Positions 17,989 to 26,385 of a stretch of 50,092 bases of DNA are shown one piece after another; positions within the stretch are counted from its first letter, which is position 1, and each line of letters starts with the position of its first letter. This stretch comes from Collinsella sp. (lineage in GTDB: Bacteria > Actinomycetota > Coriobacteriia > Coriobacteriales > Coriobacteriaceae): NCBI GenBank assembly GCA_019413925.1, contig DXMY01000037.1, forward strand, positions 1 to 50,092. The letters are read 5' to 3'. The notes under the pieces are model-generated. The model was not told the DNA's origin. It was given only the letters and a program-made list of their open reading frames with translations, and made no database searches. The translations under genes and the position numbers were made by a program.

Positions 17989-18050
17989 CAATCTTGCTCT
18001 CTAATTAATCAAGAATCGGTATAATTTTGATTAGCTAGAGAGCAAGATTG
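17989..18050. promoter_or_regulatory. 24-bp inverted repeat around a TATAAT box
   Basis: Arms 17989-18012 and 18027-18050 (CAATCTTGCTCTCTA...) match at 22 of 24 positions. The 14-nt centre contains TATAAT at 18020-18025. The right arm ends 7 bases before the ATPase start. A binding site overlapping the promoter and leader, giving tight repression or autoregulation, is the simplest reading. Confidence 0.6.
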
Positions 18051-18057
18051 GAGAATC

Positions 18058-19410
18058 ATGGCATTCAACGACTTGATCGCCCAGAAAATAAAGGACTTTG
18101 AACAGCAGGGGGTTCCGCAGGTCTTTGAGCGAGACCTTGATCTAGGAAACCCACAGGAGCCAAAGCGCGACAACATCGTAAATGTGATTGTGGGGGCCCG
18201 CCGTTGTGGAAAGACGTATCGCCTGTATCAGGAGATGCGGCGGCTTCAGAGCCGGGGCGTCGAGCTTGACCGGATGCTTTACTTCAATTTTGAGGATGAG
18301 CGCTTGCGCCCGTATGAGCCATCGCTGCTGGCGGACGTGCTCGACACGTTCTATGCGCTGTATCCTGTTGCTCGAACCGAGGGCGCTTACATTTTCTTTG
18401 ACGAGATCCAGGAAATTCCCGAATGGGGTGCGTTTCTGCGGCGTGTAGTCGATACGGAGAAAGCGACCGTCTATGTGACGGGATCTTCTTCTAAGATGCT
18501 GTCCTCAGAACTTAAGAGCGAGTTCAGGGGTCGTTCTCTTGTGCGAGAGCTTTTTCCGTTGAGTTTTTCGGAATACGTTCGATATAAGACGGGGAGCGTT
18601 CTCGAGCCAGATGCGACCTTTTCCCCGAGCGATGCAGCGCTGCTTCGACATCATCTGATCGGGTATCTTGAACAAGGGGGATTCATCGCGACACTTGAGC
18701 AGACGCCCACAGACGCGATTCAGCTGCTACAGGAATATGCTTCGCGAACGGTCGCTATGGACGTCGTTGAGCGTTACGACGTCAAGAACCCTCGCCTGGC
18801 ATCGCTGTTCTTGACGCGGTGTATGGCATCTTCGGGACGAGAGCTGTCAGTGAACAAAGTGTACAACGAGTTCAAGAGCAGACAGATACCCGTCAGTCGT
18901 AATTCGCTCAGCGATTTACTTGAGTATTATGAGGACGCCTACCTGTTATTTTCTGTGCCGGAGTTCACGCGTTCACTGGCAAATAACATGCGGTCTGCGT
19001 CTAAGGTCTACGCTGTCGATCCTGCGATGTTTGGAGCATTCTCTCCCGCATCAGCATTGGACCAGGGCCAGAGGCTCGAGACCGCAGTGTTCAATGCGCT
19101 AAGAAGAAAGACTCCCGCGGTGAGGACCGGCTCGGTCTGCCGCCTGCTGATCAAAGAGAAGAGCAAAAGCCATGAGGTGGACTTTGTGGCTGGGGACGCG
19201 CTTCTCATGCGGGCTTATAGCCTGATTCAGGTGAGTGCGGATATGGCACGTGAGAAAACGCGCGAGCGCGAAATTGCCGCGCTTGATGCCTCGATGGCCC
19301 AGTTCGATCTTGGCGAGTCGGCAATCGTTACCATGGATGAACAGACCGATATTTCATGCGAGCACGGTGTGGTCCACGTTGTGCCCGCATGGAAGTGGCT
19401 CCTTGCCTAA
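18058..19410 (+). CDS. AAA_14/DUF4143-type ATPase
   Basis: 450 residues. Walker A GARRCGKT at 46-53 and Walker B YIFFDEIQ at 111-118 lie in the AAA_14 ATPase domain (about 38-170, with the GSSSKML sensor-like motif and SFSEYV). The C-terminal part (about 200-445) is DUF4143-like, ending with the HEVDFVAGD stretch that resembles a restriction-endonuclease-like fold. Roles of this family are poorly known; some members sit with toxin-antitoxin or mobile DNA. The gene stands alone. Its codon use is less GC-biased than clpB, and it has its own operator-like repeat (17989-18050), consistent with horizontal acquisition. Confidence 0.85.
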   Translation: MAFNDLIAQKIKDFEQQGVPQVFERDLDLGNPQEPKRDNIVNVIVGARRCGKTYRLYQEMRRLQSRGVELDRMLYFNFEDERLRPYEPSLLADVLDTFYALYPVARTEGAYIFFDEIQEIPEWGAFLRRVVDTEKATVYVTGSSSKMLSSELKSEFRGRSLVRELFPLSFSEYVRYKTGSVLEPDATFSPSDAALLRHHLIGYLEQGGFIATLEQTPTDAIQLLQEYASRTVAMDVVERYDVKNPRLASLFLTRCMASSGRELSVNKVYNEFKSRQIPVSRNSLSDLLEYYEDAYLLFSVPEFTRSLANNMRSASKVYAVDPAMFGAFSPASALDQGQRLETAVFNALRRKTPAVRTGSVCRLLIKEKSKSHEVDFVAGDALLMRAYSLIQVSADMAREKTREREIAALDASMAQFDLGESAIVTMDEQTDISCEHGVVHVVPAWKWLLA

Positions 19411-19483
19411 TCATCTATGGACCTGTGGGGTCAGGACCTCCTGGCTCCCTCATCACGGTTGGGGAGCACCTTGCTGCGCCAGG

Positions 19484-20980
19484 CTAGTCCTGGGCTTTGA
19501 TACTCGGCATCAGAATCTGGGCGAGGTAGTCGGTCTCGAGTTTGGCGGCGGCGTCGGCCTTGCCGTCTTTGCCGACCAGCACGTTCTTGATCTGGCTATA
19601 GGTATAGCGGTTGCCGGTCGTAAGCTCGACAAGCTCAATGGCCGTGTCCATGGGGTAGGTTGACACGGGGTTCTGCGTCTGTCCGTTGATGGTCTGGGGC
19701 ACCACGTACGGATAGACGGGGCCGCTGGCGTAGACGGTATAACCGTTGCCTAGATTGGCCGCGCCCAAAACCGTATCGCCTTCATCGGGCGTAAAGCTCT
19801 CGCCCTCGCGCACCGCGACGAGCGTCACGAGCGGCGTATTGGCGTCGTCGCCCAGATAGATGCATAGCGTGCTTCCGTTTTGCCAAGTTGCGACCTTGCC
19901 GTACCACTCGACGGGAATATCGAGCTGGTAGAGGTCGGTTGCCTTGTGGCGAGCGTCAGCATCACGGGACGCCTGTGCCTTTTGCGCGCTCACGGCATTG
20001 ACGGCGGCGTCGCGCCGCGCGGTTGCTGCCTGCTGGAGCACTTTGGCAGCCGCGGCGGAGCTCGCACCGCCCTCTTCGGCATACTTGGCGGCGGCATCGA
20101 TCTGGTCGTCAGTCACCGTGTCGGCCGAAGGCACTTTGAGCTTAAAGGTGGCCTGGGCACTTAAATCCTGTCCATCGCTCTTAACGGTGACCTGCGTCTT
20201 GGTGGTCGGGACGGTATAGATGGTGCCGTCGGCCGCGATGGGGGAGGCAGCGATGGAGAGCGTGTAATCGCCGGGCAGCAGTTTGATGCCGCGGCCGTGC
20301 TCGTCAACATAGAGCGTTTCGCTCACGGAGGAGCCGTCAGAATCCTGACCGCTCACCTGTACGGGAATCTTGGAGTCAGTTGAGCAGTCGAGGCCCGCGG
20401 CATGCACGCCAATCTGCACTGACATCATCGTGTGGGCATTGGCGGCGACAGCGGCAGCCTGCTCTTGCTGATATCCGTTCCAGGCAGCATAGCCTGCACC
20501 GCCGGCGACGAGCGCGACGGCCACGACACCGGCGACCATCAGATTGCGGCGCTTGGGCGACATCTTACGATGACGAACCTCGGCTTCGCGTGCCGAGGGA
20601 ACGGACGGTAGGGGAATATCGCCCATGGCGATGGTCTCGTCCACGGCAGGAGCGGAGCCCAGGCCGGGAAGCTCGCGGGTCAGCGAATCTTCGGCCGGCA
20701 AGCTGTCGAGCAGGACGGTTTCCTCGCCTGTGTCGGATTCGGGCTGGTTGCCGGCCTCGCTATCGGTGTCTTCGTGACCTGCCCCATCTTCGGCAGGCTC
20801 AACGTCGTCTGCATCCTGACCATCGGACTGCGCCTCGGCTTCCGGCTCATCCTGCACATCAACGCCCGAATCGTCAAACGCAATCTCATCGAGTGAAATC
20901 CGGTCTAAGCTCTCCAAGGCCTCAGCGCAAGCTTCTGCATCTTGGGCCGCATCCTCTTGGCCCATCGTCTCATCATTCAT
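19484..20980 (-). CDS. Single-pass membrane protein with long acidic cytoplasmic N-terminus
   Basis: 498 residues. Not recognised. Residues 1-130 are highly acidic and low-complexity. Basic residues (RHRKMSPKRR, 137-145) precede one membrane helix (about 146-167), giving N-in topology. The exterior part has a beta-rich domain (about 180-285), an Ala-rich helical stretch (about 290-335) and a C-terminal domain (about 340-495; VEWYGKVATW, IELVELTTGNRYTYSQIKNVL). The cytoplasmic region carries two Thr motifs, EETVLLDSLP and DETIAMGDIP, that look like possible kinase/FHA targets. The nearby envelope kinases make that attractive but unproven. GGGGGAT precedes the ATG. Confidence 0.7.
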   Translation of the reverse strand: MNDETMGQEDAAQDAEACAEALESLDRISLDEIAFDDSGVDVQDEPEAEAQSDGQDADDVEPAEDGAGHEDTDSEAGNQPESDTGEETVLLDSLPAEDSLTRELPGLGSAPAVDETIAMGDIPLPSVPSAREAEVRHRKMSPKRRNLMVAGVVAVALVAGGAGYAAWNGYQQEQAAAVAANAHTMMSVQIGVHAAGLDCSTDSKIPVQVSGQDSDGSSVSETLYVDEHGRGIKLLPGDYTLSIAASPIAADGTIYTVPTTKTQVTVKSDGQDLSAQATFKLKVPSADTVTDDQIDAAAKYAEEGGASSAAAAKVLQQAATARRDAAVNAVSAQKAQASRDADARHKATDLYQLDIPVEWYGKVATWQNGSTLCIYLGDDANTPLVTLVAVREGESFTPDEGDTVLGAANLGNGYTVYASGPVYPYVVPQTINGQTQNPVSTYPMDTAIELVELTTGNRYTYSQIKNVLVGKDGKADAAAKLETDYLAQILMPSIKAQD

Positions 20981-21116
20981 ACATCCCCCAAGCTCAATAT
21001 CGGGACAACAATGTACCCAAAAACAGGGTCATATAGAGCTGTCAGGCGATTGGAAATCTGATTTTATCTGTGCGAGAGGTTTTGAATATGTGTGTGGATG
21101 CGCGCAACAACAAAAA

Positions 21117-21151
21117 GCCCCCGGAAAGCGAACAAATCGCTTTCCGGGGGC
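21117..21151 (-). terminator. Intrinsic terminator of the minus-strand membrane protein gene
   Basis: Perfect 15-bp stem (21117-21131 with 21137-21151), loop ACAAA. On the minus strand it is followed by CTTTTTGTTG. It lies about 70 bases beyond the stop of 21222-22229. Confidence 0.85.
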
Positions 21152-21221
21152 ATGCAATACGTTGCATTGCGCGGAGCCGGCTATGCTGCTTCGCGCTCAA
21201 GCGATGTTTGCGCCAGGCGCG

Positions 21222-22229
21222 TTACTCGGCATGTGCGTAATCCACCTTGGCGCGGCGAGCGGTGGCCTTCTCCCAATCGCTGGTGCCCTCAAAGACATCC
21301 TGCTTGTAGGGATTGCGGCCGAGCTTCTTGGCGCGGTAGGCGATGTAGATAATCGCGGCGACGTTGGCGACCAGTGCGGCGATCGAGACCGCGGTAGCGG
21401 CGCTGGGGTCGAGCGTGGAGTGGGTCACAAAGATGGACTCCTCCTGGAAGTACGGGAACACCTGGGCAAACATGCACCAAATGGCCAGCGTAAAGGCGCG
21501 GTTCTGGATCCAACCGCCCTTGTTCCAGATAAAGGCGGCGACGGTGGGCGCCAGCAGCAGCGCAAAGCCGCAGAACCAGGAGTGGGTGGGCAGGCAGTTG
21601 TAGGTGTAGCAGAAGTTCCAGATATCGTAGGCGATGATGTAGACCCAGGTCATGTCGGGCCACAGCATGTCGGTCTGATCCTCGGAGGCATAGACGCTCC
21701 ACCAACCGGTCATGCAGAAGATGTTGATGATACCGGCGATGCCGTTGAACACGTTGTTCCAGCCGGCCAGCTGCGTGGCGCCCTCGGAGGTGACCCAGGT
21801 GGACTGGCCCAGGACAAAGAAGTGATAGGCGCTCTCGAAGTCGGACACGACGGCGATCATGATGTTGATGGCGACGATCACAAACGGCCATGCGCGGAAC
21901 CAATGCACCTTGCCGATCTTGCCCCACTGGTACTTAATGGCAATGAAGCCCCAGCAACCGGCCAGCGCTGCGTATACCTTGGCGTAGTGGAACCAGCTGT
22001 TCTGGTACACATGGGTGGGGTTGGTGAGCGCCCACTCGGCGCCCTGCGAGACGCCGATGGCGATGGCGACGCAGTAGATGGTCATGGCCAGTGGAGCCAC
22101 GCCAAAGATGATTGCCGCGCCCAGCTTGGTGCGGCGGCCGACCTCGTTGAGCACGATCAGGCCAATAAAGACCATGGCCCAGCCGGCCCAGTGGATAAGG
22201 GTATCGCTACCCCAAACATCGAACAGCAT
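21222..22229 (-). CDS. Polytopic membrane protein, DUF5692-like
   Basis: 335 residues with about nine hydrophobic segments from the N-terminus to about residue 300, and a basic, soluble tail (KKLGRNPYKQDVFEGTSDWEKATARR). It is rich in Trp, Tyr, Phe and Cys within the membrane region (WYIIAYDIWNFCYTY-like stretches). I believe it matches the DUF5692 family of anaerobes, whose function is unknown; I cannot verify this here. AAAGGAGAG precedes the ATG. It lies 63 bases after the TetR gene on the same strand and is probably co-transcribed with it. Confidence 0.75.
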   Translation of the reverse strand: MLFDVWGSDTLIHWAGWAMVFIGLIVLNEVGRRTKLGAAIIFGVAPLAMTIYCVAIAIGVSQGAEWALTNPTHVYQNSWFHYAKVYAALAGCWGFIAIKYQWGKIGKVHWFRAWPFVIVAINIMIAVVSDFESAYHFFVLGQSTWVTSEGATQLAGWNNVFNGIAGIINIFCMTGWWSVYASEDQTDMLWPDMTWVYIIAYDIWNFCYTYNCLPTHSWFCGFALLLAPTVAAFIWNKGGWIQNRAFTLAIWCMFAQVFPYFQEESIFVTHSTLDPSAATAVSIAALVANVAAIIYIAYRAKKLGRNPYKQDVFEGTSDWEKATARRAKVDYAHAE

Positions 22230-22292
22230 GCTGCTCTCCTTTCACACGCCCGCGGCCCCTCTTCTGATCGCGGGCAGTTTGGCCAAATGTCG

Positions 22293-22955
22293 TCAGTTCT
22301 GGGGCTTGCGCTCCGGATACTTGGCGGTATAGCCCTCGATGTGGAGTGTCGAGGCGATGATTTCCTTGACCGTCTCGTCGGGCACATCGGGGTGCGTGCG
22401 GATATACATCAAAAGGCCCATGATGAGGGTGTAGAACGTTTCGTAGACATGGTCGATGCGCAGCTCGTGGTGGGCGACAAAATCCACCACGGTGGTGTCG
22501 CAGATATACTGCGCCACACGCTGGACCACGTTGTGCAAAAAGCCGCCGTAGAGCGCGCCGCTGTTGGAGGTCAGAGTGTGCGGCAGTTCGTGGCCGCTGG
22601 CGACCAGGCGCTTAAAGAGCGGGGCGACGGTGTCGAGCGCCCCCTCGATGTCGCCAACCGTGCGGCTGGCATTCCACTGCTCGAGCTCGGTAATGAAGCC
22701 GTCGATCGCCTCGTCCATGACAGCGGTGACGGCGGCGTCCATATCGGCAAAGTAGTGGTAGAACAATGAACGCGTGCAGCCGGCTCGCTTGGTCACAGCC
22801 GATACCGATAGGTGGGACACGCCCAGCTCGGAGCTTACGGTGCGCACGGCATCGAGAATCTCGCGACGGCGTTCGTCGCCCGTCAAGCGCTTTGCCGCGC
22901 TATCGGATGCGGGGACGGCATCGACCACAGAGGTACCTGCTGCGTTGTTGCCCAT
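22293..22955 (-). CDS. TetR/AcrR-family transcriptional regulator
   Basis: 220 residues. The N-terminal HTH spans about 27-75 (RRREILDAVRTVSSELGVSH, VTKRAGCTRSLFYHYFADMD), with the FYHYF signature of the family. The remaining all-helical domain would bind a ligand that cannot be predicted. It diverges from the oxidoreductase at 23145. Two TTGACR-N3-YGTCAA palindromes lie between them (23014-23028 and 23037-23051) and are the likely operators. The upstream gene of the membrane protein suggests that the regulator, membrane protein and oxidoreductase form one regulon. Confidence 0.9.
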   Translation of the reverse strand: MGNNAAGTSVVDAVPASDSAAKRLTGDERRREILDAVRTVSSELGVSHLSVSAVTKRAGCTRSLFYHYFADMDAAVTAVMDEAIDGFITELEQWNASRTVGDIEGALDTVAPLFKRLVASGHELPHTLTSNSGALYGGFLHNVVQRVAQYICDTTVVDFVAHHELRIDHVYETFYTLIMGLLMYIRTHPDVPDETVKEIIASTLHIEGYTAKYPERKPQN

Positions 22956-23013
22956 GTTTTGCCGCCTTTCATCCTCTTTTGCCTGACCGTTCGCCTAACA
23001 GTCTTGAATATTG

Positions 23014-23051
23014 TTGACGGTTCGTCAATACTATTTTTGACACAATGTCAA
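23014..23051. promoter_or_regulatory. Twin candidate TetR operators
   Basis: TTGACG-GTT-CGTCAA at 23014-23028 and TTGACA-CAA-TGTCAA at 23037-23051. Both are 15-nt palindromes with perfect 6-bp arms; centres are 23 bases apart, about two helical turns. They lie 59 bases upstream of the TetR start and 94 bases upstream of the oxidoreductase start. Confidence 0.65.
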
Positions 23052-23144
23052 CAATGGCGGGTGAACGGCATGGGGGCGTGCCCGGCCTGCAAAAAAAGAG
23101 GGGCGCTGCGGCCTCGTCGGGCTGCGGCAAGAGAAGGGACAACC

Positions 23145-25922
23145 ATGATTCTCAACGGACCGGGGATTAGTTACACCGAGCCCGATATCGGCGCGGAGTT
23201 TGTGCCGCCGCTGCCGGAGCATCCGCGCGAGGCAATCGTCAAGCTGTGCGAGCACTGCACCAACCGTCTGCTGCATCGCGACGAGCTGCTGGGCTACGAG
23301 TACTGGTCGTTTGCCGAGGCCGCAACCGACGAGCAGGCCGAAGTGCTCTGCAAGATGAAGATGCGTCGTCCCTATACGCTGCCCGAGATGGTCAAGCTCA
23401 CCGGCATGCCCGAGGCCGATATCGAGAAGATGCTCGACGACATGAGCTACACGGGTCTGCTCGAGTACAACTGGGAAAACCCCGAGCGCGCCAAGCAGTG
23501 GGTACTGCCCATGCTGGTGCCGGGTTCCGCCGAGTTCCTCAACATGCGCGTGAGCCAGCTCGAGGAGCATCCAGTCTATGCCAAGTTTTTTGAGCAGGCA
23601 TCCAAGGGCCCGCTGTCCCGCGCCACGCCGATGGTGCCGCCCGGGGGCGCCGGTATCGGCATGCACGTCATTCCGGTCGAGAAGGCTATCGACGCCGCGA
23701 GCACGTCGGTGCCTATTGAGCATATCGAGCATTGGCTCGACAAATACGATGGCAAATATGCCGCTAGCACCTGCAGCTGCCGCGCGAGCCGTCGCGTGAT
23801 GGGTGAGGGCTGCGCCGATGACCCGGCCGACTGGTGCATTGCCGTGGGCGATATGGCCGACTACGTGGTCGAGACCGATCGTGGCCATTACGTGACCCGC
23901 GACGAGGTTTACGACATCTTGCGCCAGGCCGAGGACAACGGCTTTGTGCACCAGATCACCAACATTGACGGTGAGAACAAAATCTTCGCCATCTGCAACT
24001 GCAACGTCAACGTGTGCTACGCCCTGCGCACCTCGCAGCTGTTCAACACGCCCAACCTGTCGCGCTCGGCCTATGTCGCCAAGGTCGAGAAGGACAAGTG
24101 CGTGGCCTGCGGTCGCTGCGTTGAGGTGTGCCCGGCCGGCGCCGCCAAGCTGGGCCAGAAGCTCTGCAGCAAAAAGTCCGGCGGACAGGTGCCCGAGTAT
24201 CCGCGCCAGGAGCTGCCCGATGCCACCAAGTGGGACCACACCAAGTGGTCGCCCAACTACCGCAACGACAACCGCATCGAGACGCATGAGTCCGGCACCG
24301 CTCCCTGCAAGACGGCCTGCCCCGCGCACGTTGCCGTTCAGGGCTATTTGAAGCTCGCGGCTCAGGATCGCTATGACGAGGCCCTAGCACTCATTAAGCG
24401 CGAGAACCCGCTGCCCGCTATCTGCGGCCGTGTGTGCAACCGCCGCTGCGAGGACGCCTGCACCCGTGGTCGCGTGGATGCCGCCGTGGCTATCGACGAG
24501 GTCAAGAAGTTTATCGCCCAGCGCGATCTGGATGCCGCGACCCGCTATGTCCCACCTGTGGTGACCCCGACGCGTGCCGGCGGCTTCGATCAAAAGATCG
24601 CCATCATCGGTGCCGGTCCGGCCGGCCTGTCTTGCGCTTTCTACCTGGCCGAGAAGGGCTACAAGCCCGTCGTGTTCGAGAAGAACGAGCGCCCGGGCGG
24701 CATGCTCACTTACGGTATTCCCAGCTTTAAGCTGCAGAAGGATGTTATCGAGGCCGAGGTCGAGGTTATTCGCCTGATGGGTGCCGAGTTCCGCTATGGC
24801 GTAGAGGTCGGCCGCGATGTGACGCTCGACGAGCTGCGCGAGCAGGGCTTTAAGGCTTTCTACGTGGCTATTGGCTGCCAGGGCGGCCGCCTTGCCGGTA
24901 TTCCGGGCGAGGACGCCGAGGATGTGACCGTGGCCGTCGACTTCTTGCGCGAGGTCAACAGCGGCAAGATCGACGTGCTGCCCGGCCGCACCATCGTGGT
25001 GGGCGGCGGCAACGTGGCCATCGATGTCGCGCGCAACGCCTGCCGTCTGGGCTCCGAGCATGTTGAGATGTTCTGCCTTGAGAGCGAGGCACAGATGCCC
25101 GCCAGCGAGGAAGAGCGTCGCGAGGCCATCGAGGACGGCGCGCACATCAGCTGCGGTTGGGGCCCCAAGGAGGTTCACCTGGACGAGGCCGGTCGCGTAT
25201 GTGGCATCACCTTTAAGCGCTGCACGCGCGTCTTTGACGACGAGGGCCGTTTTGCGCCCGAGTACGACGAGAACGATCTGCGTCGTGTTGACGCCGATCG
25301 TGTCGTCATGTCGATTGGCCAGTCCATTGTGTGGGGCGACCTGCTGGCTGGCTCCAAGGTGGAGCTTGGCCGCGGTCAGGGTGCCCTTGCCGATCCGCAG
25401 ACGTACCAGACCGTCGAGCCCGACATCTTTGTGGGCGGCGACGTCTATACCGGTCCGAGCTTTGCCATCGATGCCATCGCCGCCGGTCACGAGGCCGCCG
25501 TGTCCATCCACCGCTTTGTGCAGCCGGGCTCCACGCTCACTATCGGCCGCAACCAGCGCCGCTACAGCGCGCTCGACCGCGACGATGTTGTGATTGAAAG
25601 CTATGACAACGCGAGTCGCGAGGTGGCACGTGTCGACCGCGAGCGCGAGAAGGCTGCGCCCTTCAGCGAGTACGTCGAGACCTTTACCGAGGAGCAGGTG
25701 CGCGCCGAGACCGCTCGCTGCTTGGGCTGCGGTGCCTCGATCGTCGACCCCAACAAGTGCATCGGCTGTGGTCTGTGCACCACCAAGTGCGCGTTCGATG
25801 CCATCCACCTGGATCGCGACCGCCCCGAGTGCTCCACGATGGTCAAATACGAGCAAAAGCTCCCAAGCCTTGGCAAGTACGCACTCAAGCGCGCCATCAA
25901 GATTAAATTCGGTCGCAAGTAA
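23145..25922 (+). CDS. Multi-domain Fe-S/FAD oxidoreductase (GltD-like core)
   Basis: 925 residues from ATG 23145; the frame is open further upstream, but AGAAGGG and the conserved start favour this ATG. Three parts are seen. (1) An N-terminal domain (1-310) has a winged-helix-like stretch and the cysteine motif CSCRASRR (Cys210, Cys212) with GEGC and WCIAVG, plus CNCNVNVC near 285. (2) A ferredoxin motif CVACGRCVEVCPAG (319-332). (3) A glutamate-synthase small-subunit-like half has a cysteine region (CPAHVAVQGY, CGRVCNRRCEDAC), the FAD site GAGPAGLS (about 487) and the NAD(P) site GGGNVAIDVA (about 619). It ends with CLGCGA and CIGCGLCTTKC. It probably moves electrons between NAD(P)H and ferredoxin or another partner. 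The substrate is unknown. Confidence 0.85.
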   Translation: MILNGPGISYTEPDIGAEFVPPLPEHPREAIVKLCEHCTNRLLHRDELLGYEYWSFAEAATDEQAEVLCKMKMRRPYTLPEMVKLTGMPEADIEKMLDDMSYTGLLEYNWENPERAKQWVLPMLVPGSAEFLNMRVSQLEEHPVYAKFFEQASKGPLSRATPMVPPGGAGIGMHVIPVEKAIDAASTSVPIEHIEHWLDKYDGKYAASTCSCRASRRVMGEGCADDPADWCIAVGDMADYVVETDRGHYVTRDEVYDILRQAEDNGFVHQITNIDGENKIFAICNCNVNVCYALRTSQLFNTPNLSRSAYVAKVEKDKCVACGRCVEVCPAGAAKLGQKLCSKKSGGQVPEYPRQELPDATKWDHTKWSPNYRNDNRIETHESGTAPCKTACPAHVAVQGYLKLAAQDRYDEALALIKRENPLPAICGRVCNRRCEDACTRGRVDAAVAIDEVKKFIAQRDLDAATRYVPPVVTPTRAGGFDQKIAIIGAGPAGLSCAFYLAEKGYKPVVFEKNERPGGMLTYGIPSFKLQKDVIEAEVEVIRLMGAEFRYGVEVGRDVTLDELREQGFKAFYVAIGCQGGRLAGIPGEDAEDVTVAVDFLREVNSGKIDVLPGRTIVVGGGNVAIDVARNACRLGSEHVEMFCLESEAQMPASEEERREAIEDGAHISCGWGPKEVHLDEAGRVCGITFKRCTRVFDDEGRFAPEYDENDLRRVDADRVVMSIGQSIVWGDLLAGSKVELGRGQGALADPQTYQTVEPDIFVGGDVYTGPSFAIDAIAAGHEAAVSIHRFVQPGSTLTIGRNQRRYSALDRDDVVIESYDNASREVARVDREREKAAPFSEYVETFTEEQVRAETARCLGCGASIVDPNKCIGCGLCTTKCAFDAIHLDRDRPECSTMVKYEQKLPSLGKYALKRAIKIKFGRK

Positions 25923-25956
25923 GTAGCCATAACGGGAACGGCGGAAGGAATCAAAA

Positions 25957-26385
25957 GTGCACGAGCTCGGAATCGTCTATCACATCATTCGCGATGTTGA
26001 GAATGTGGCGCGCGCCAATGGCGTGCGTCGCGTTTCGAGCGTGACGTTGCTGCTGGGCGAGGTCTCGGGCGTCGTTCCCGACTTGCTGCTCGACGCTTGG
26101 CGCTGGGCGGCAGATAAAAAGCCTATCACGCAGGGCGCGGAGCTTATTGTGGAGCCTGTCGAGGCCGTGACGCATTGCGAGGCGTGCGGCTGCGACTACG
26201 CGACGGGCGAGCACGGCAAGACCTGCCCCCATTGCGGTAGCGGCGAGACCTATCTGCTGCAGGGCCAGGAGGTCATGATCAAGCAAATCGAGACCCCCGA
26301 CGAGGACCCGACAGACGCTGCCCCCGACGGCCTCTCCGATGCCCCCGATGCCGTCGACGCCGCCAACCCCCTCCACATCGCCTAA
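25957..26385 (+). CDS. hypA: HypA-like hydrogenase/nickel maturation factor
   Basis: 142 residues from a GTG at 25957, which gives the invariant MHE start whose His2 binds nickel; GGAAGGAA precedes it. The zinc site is Cys74, Cys77, Cys90, Cys93 (CEAC, CPHC). HypA delivers nickel to [NiFe]-hydrogenase or urease with HypB. A 30-residue acidic tail beyond residue 112 is extra compared with the usual 113-118 residues. It is 34 bases after the oxidoreductase and in the same direction. No hypB, slyD or hydrogenase gene is in the window, so its client is not visible. Confidence 0.9.
   Translation: MHELGIVYHIIRDVENVARANGVRRVSSVTLLLGEVSGVVPDLLLDAWRWAADKKPITQGAELIVEPVEAVTHCEACGCDYATGEHGKTCPHCGSGETYLLQGQEVMIKQIETPDEDPTDAAPDGLSDAPDAVDAANPLHIA

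Larger units (their letters stand above)
17737..18057. other. Intergenic region with a 25-bp hairpin and a promoter-spanning inverted repeat
   Basis: 321 bases without a gene. A long hairpin lies at 17762-17825 and the inverted repeat 17989-18050 precedes the ATPase gene. Between them, at about 17965-17985, TTAATCAAG occurs, echoing ATTAATCAAG in the left arm of the second repeat. Confidence 0.65.

Noticed and set aside
21090..22769. 559-codon plus-strand frame opposite the membrane protein and TetR genes
   Set aside because: Runs across a terminator hairpin and two genes with good starts and recognisable products; no membrane or domain signal of its own.
22812..23144. N-terminal extension of the oxidoreductase to 22812
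   Set aside because: It would overlap the TetR gene on the other strand and the operators; ATG 23145 has a ribosome site and starts the conserved region.
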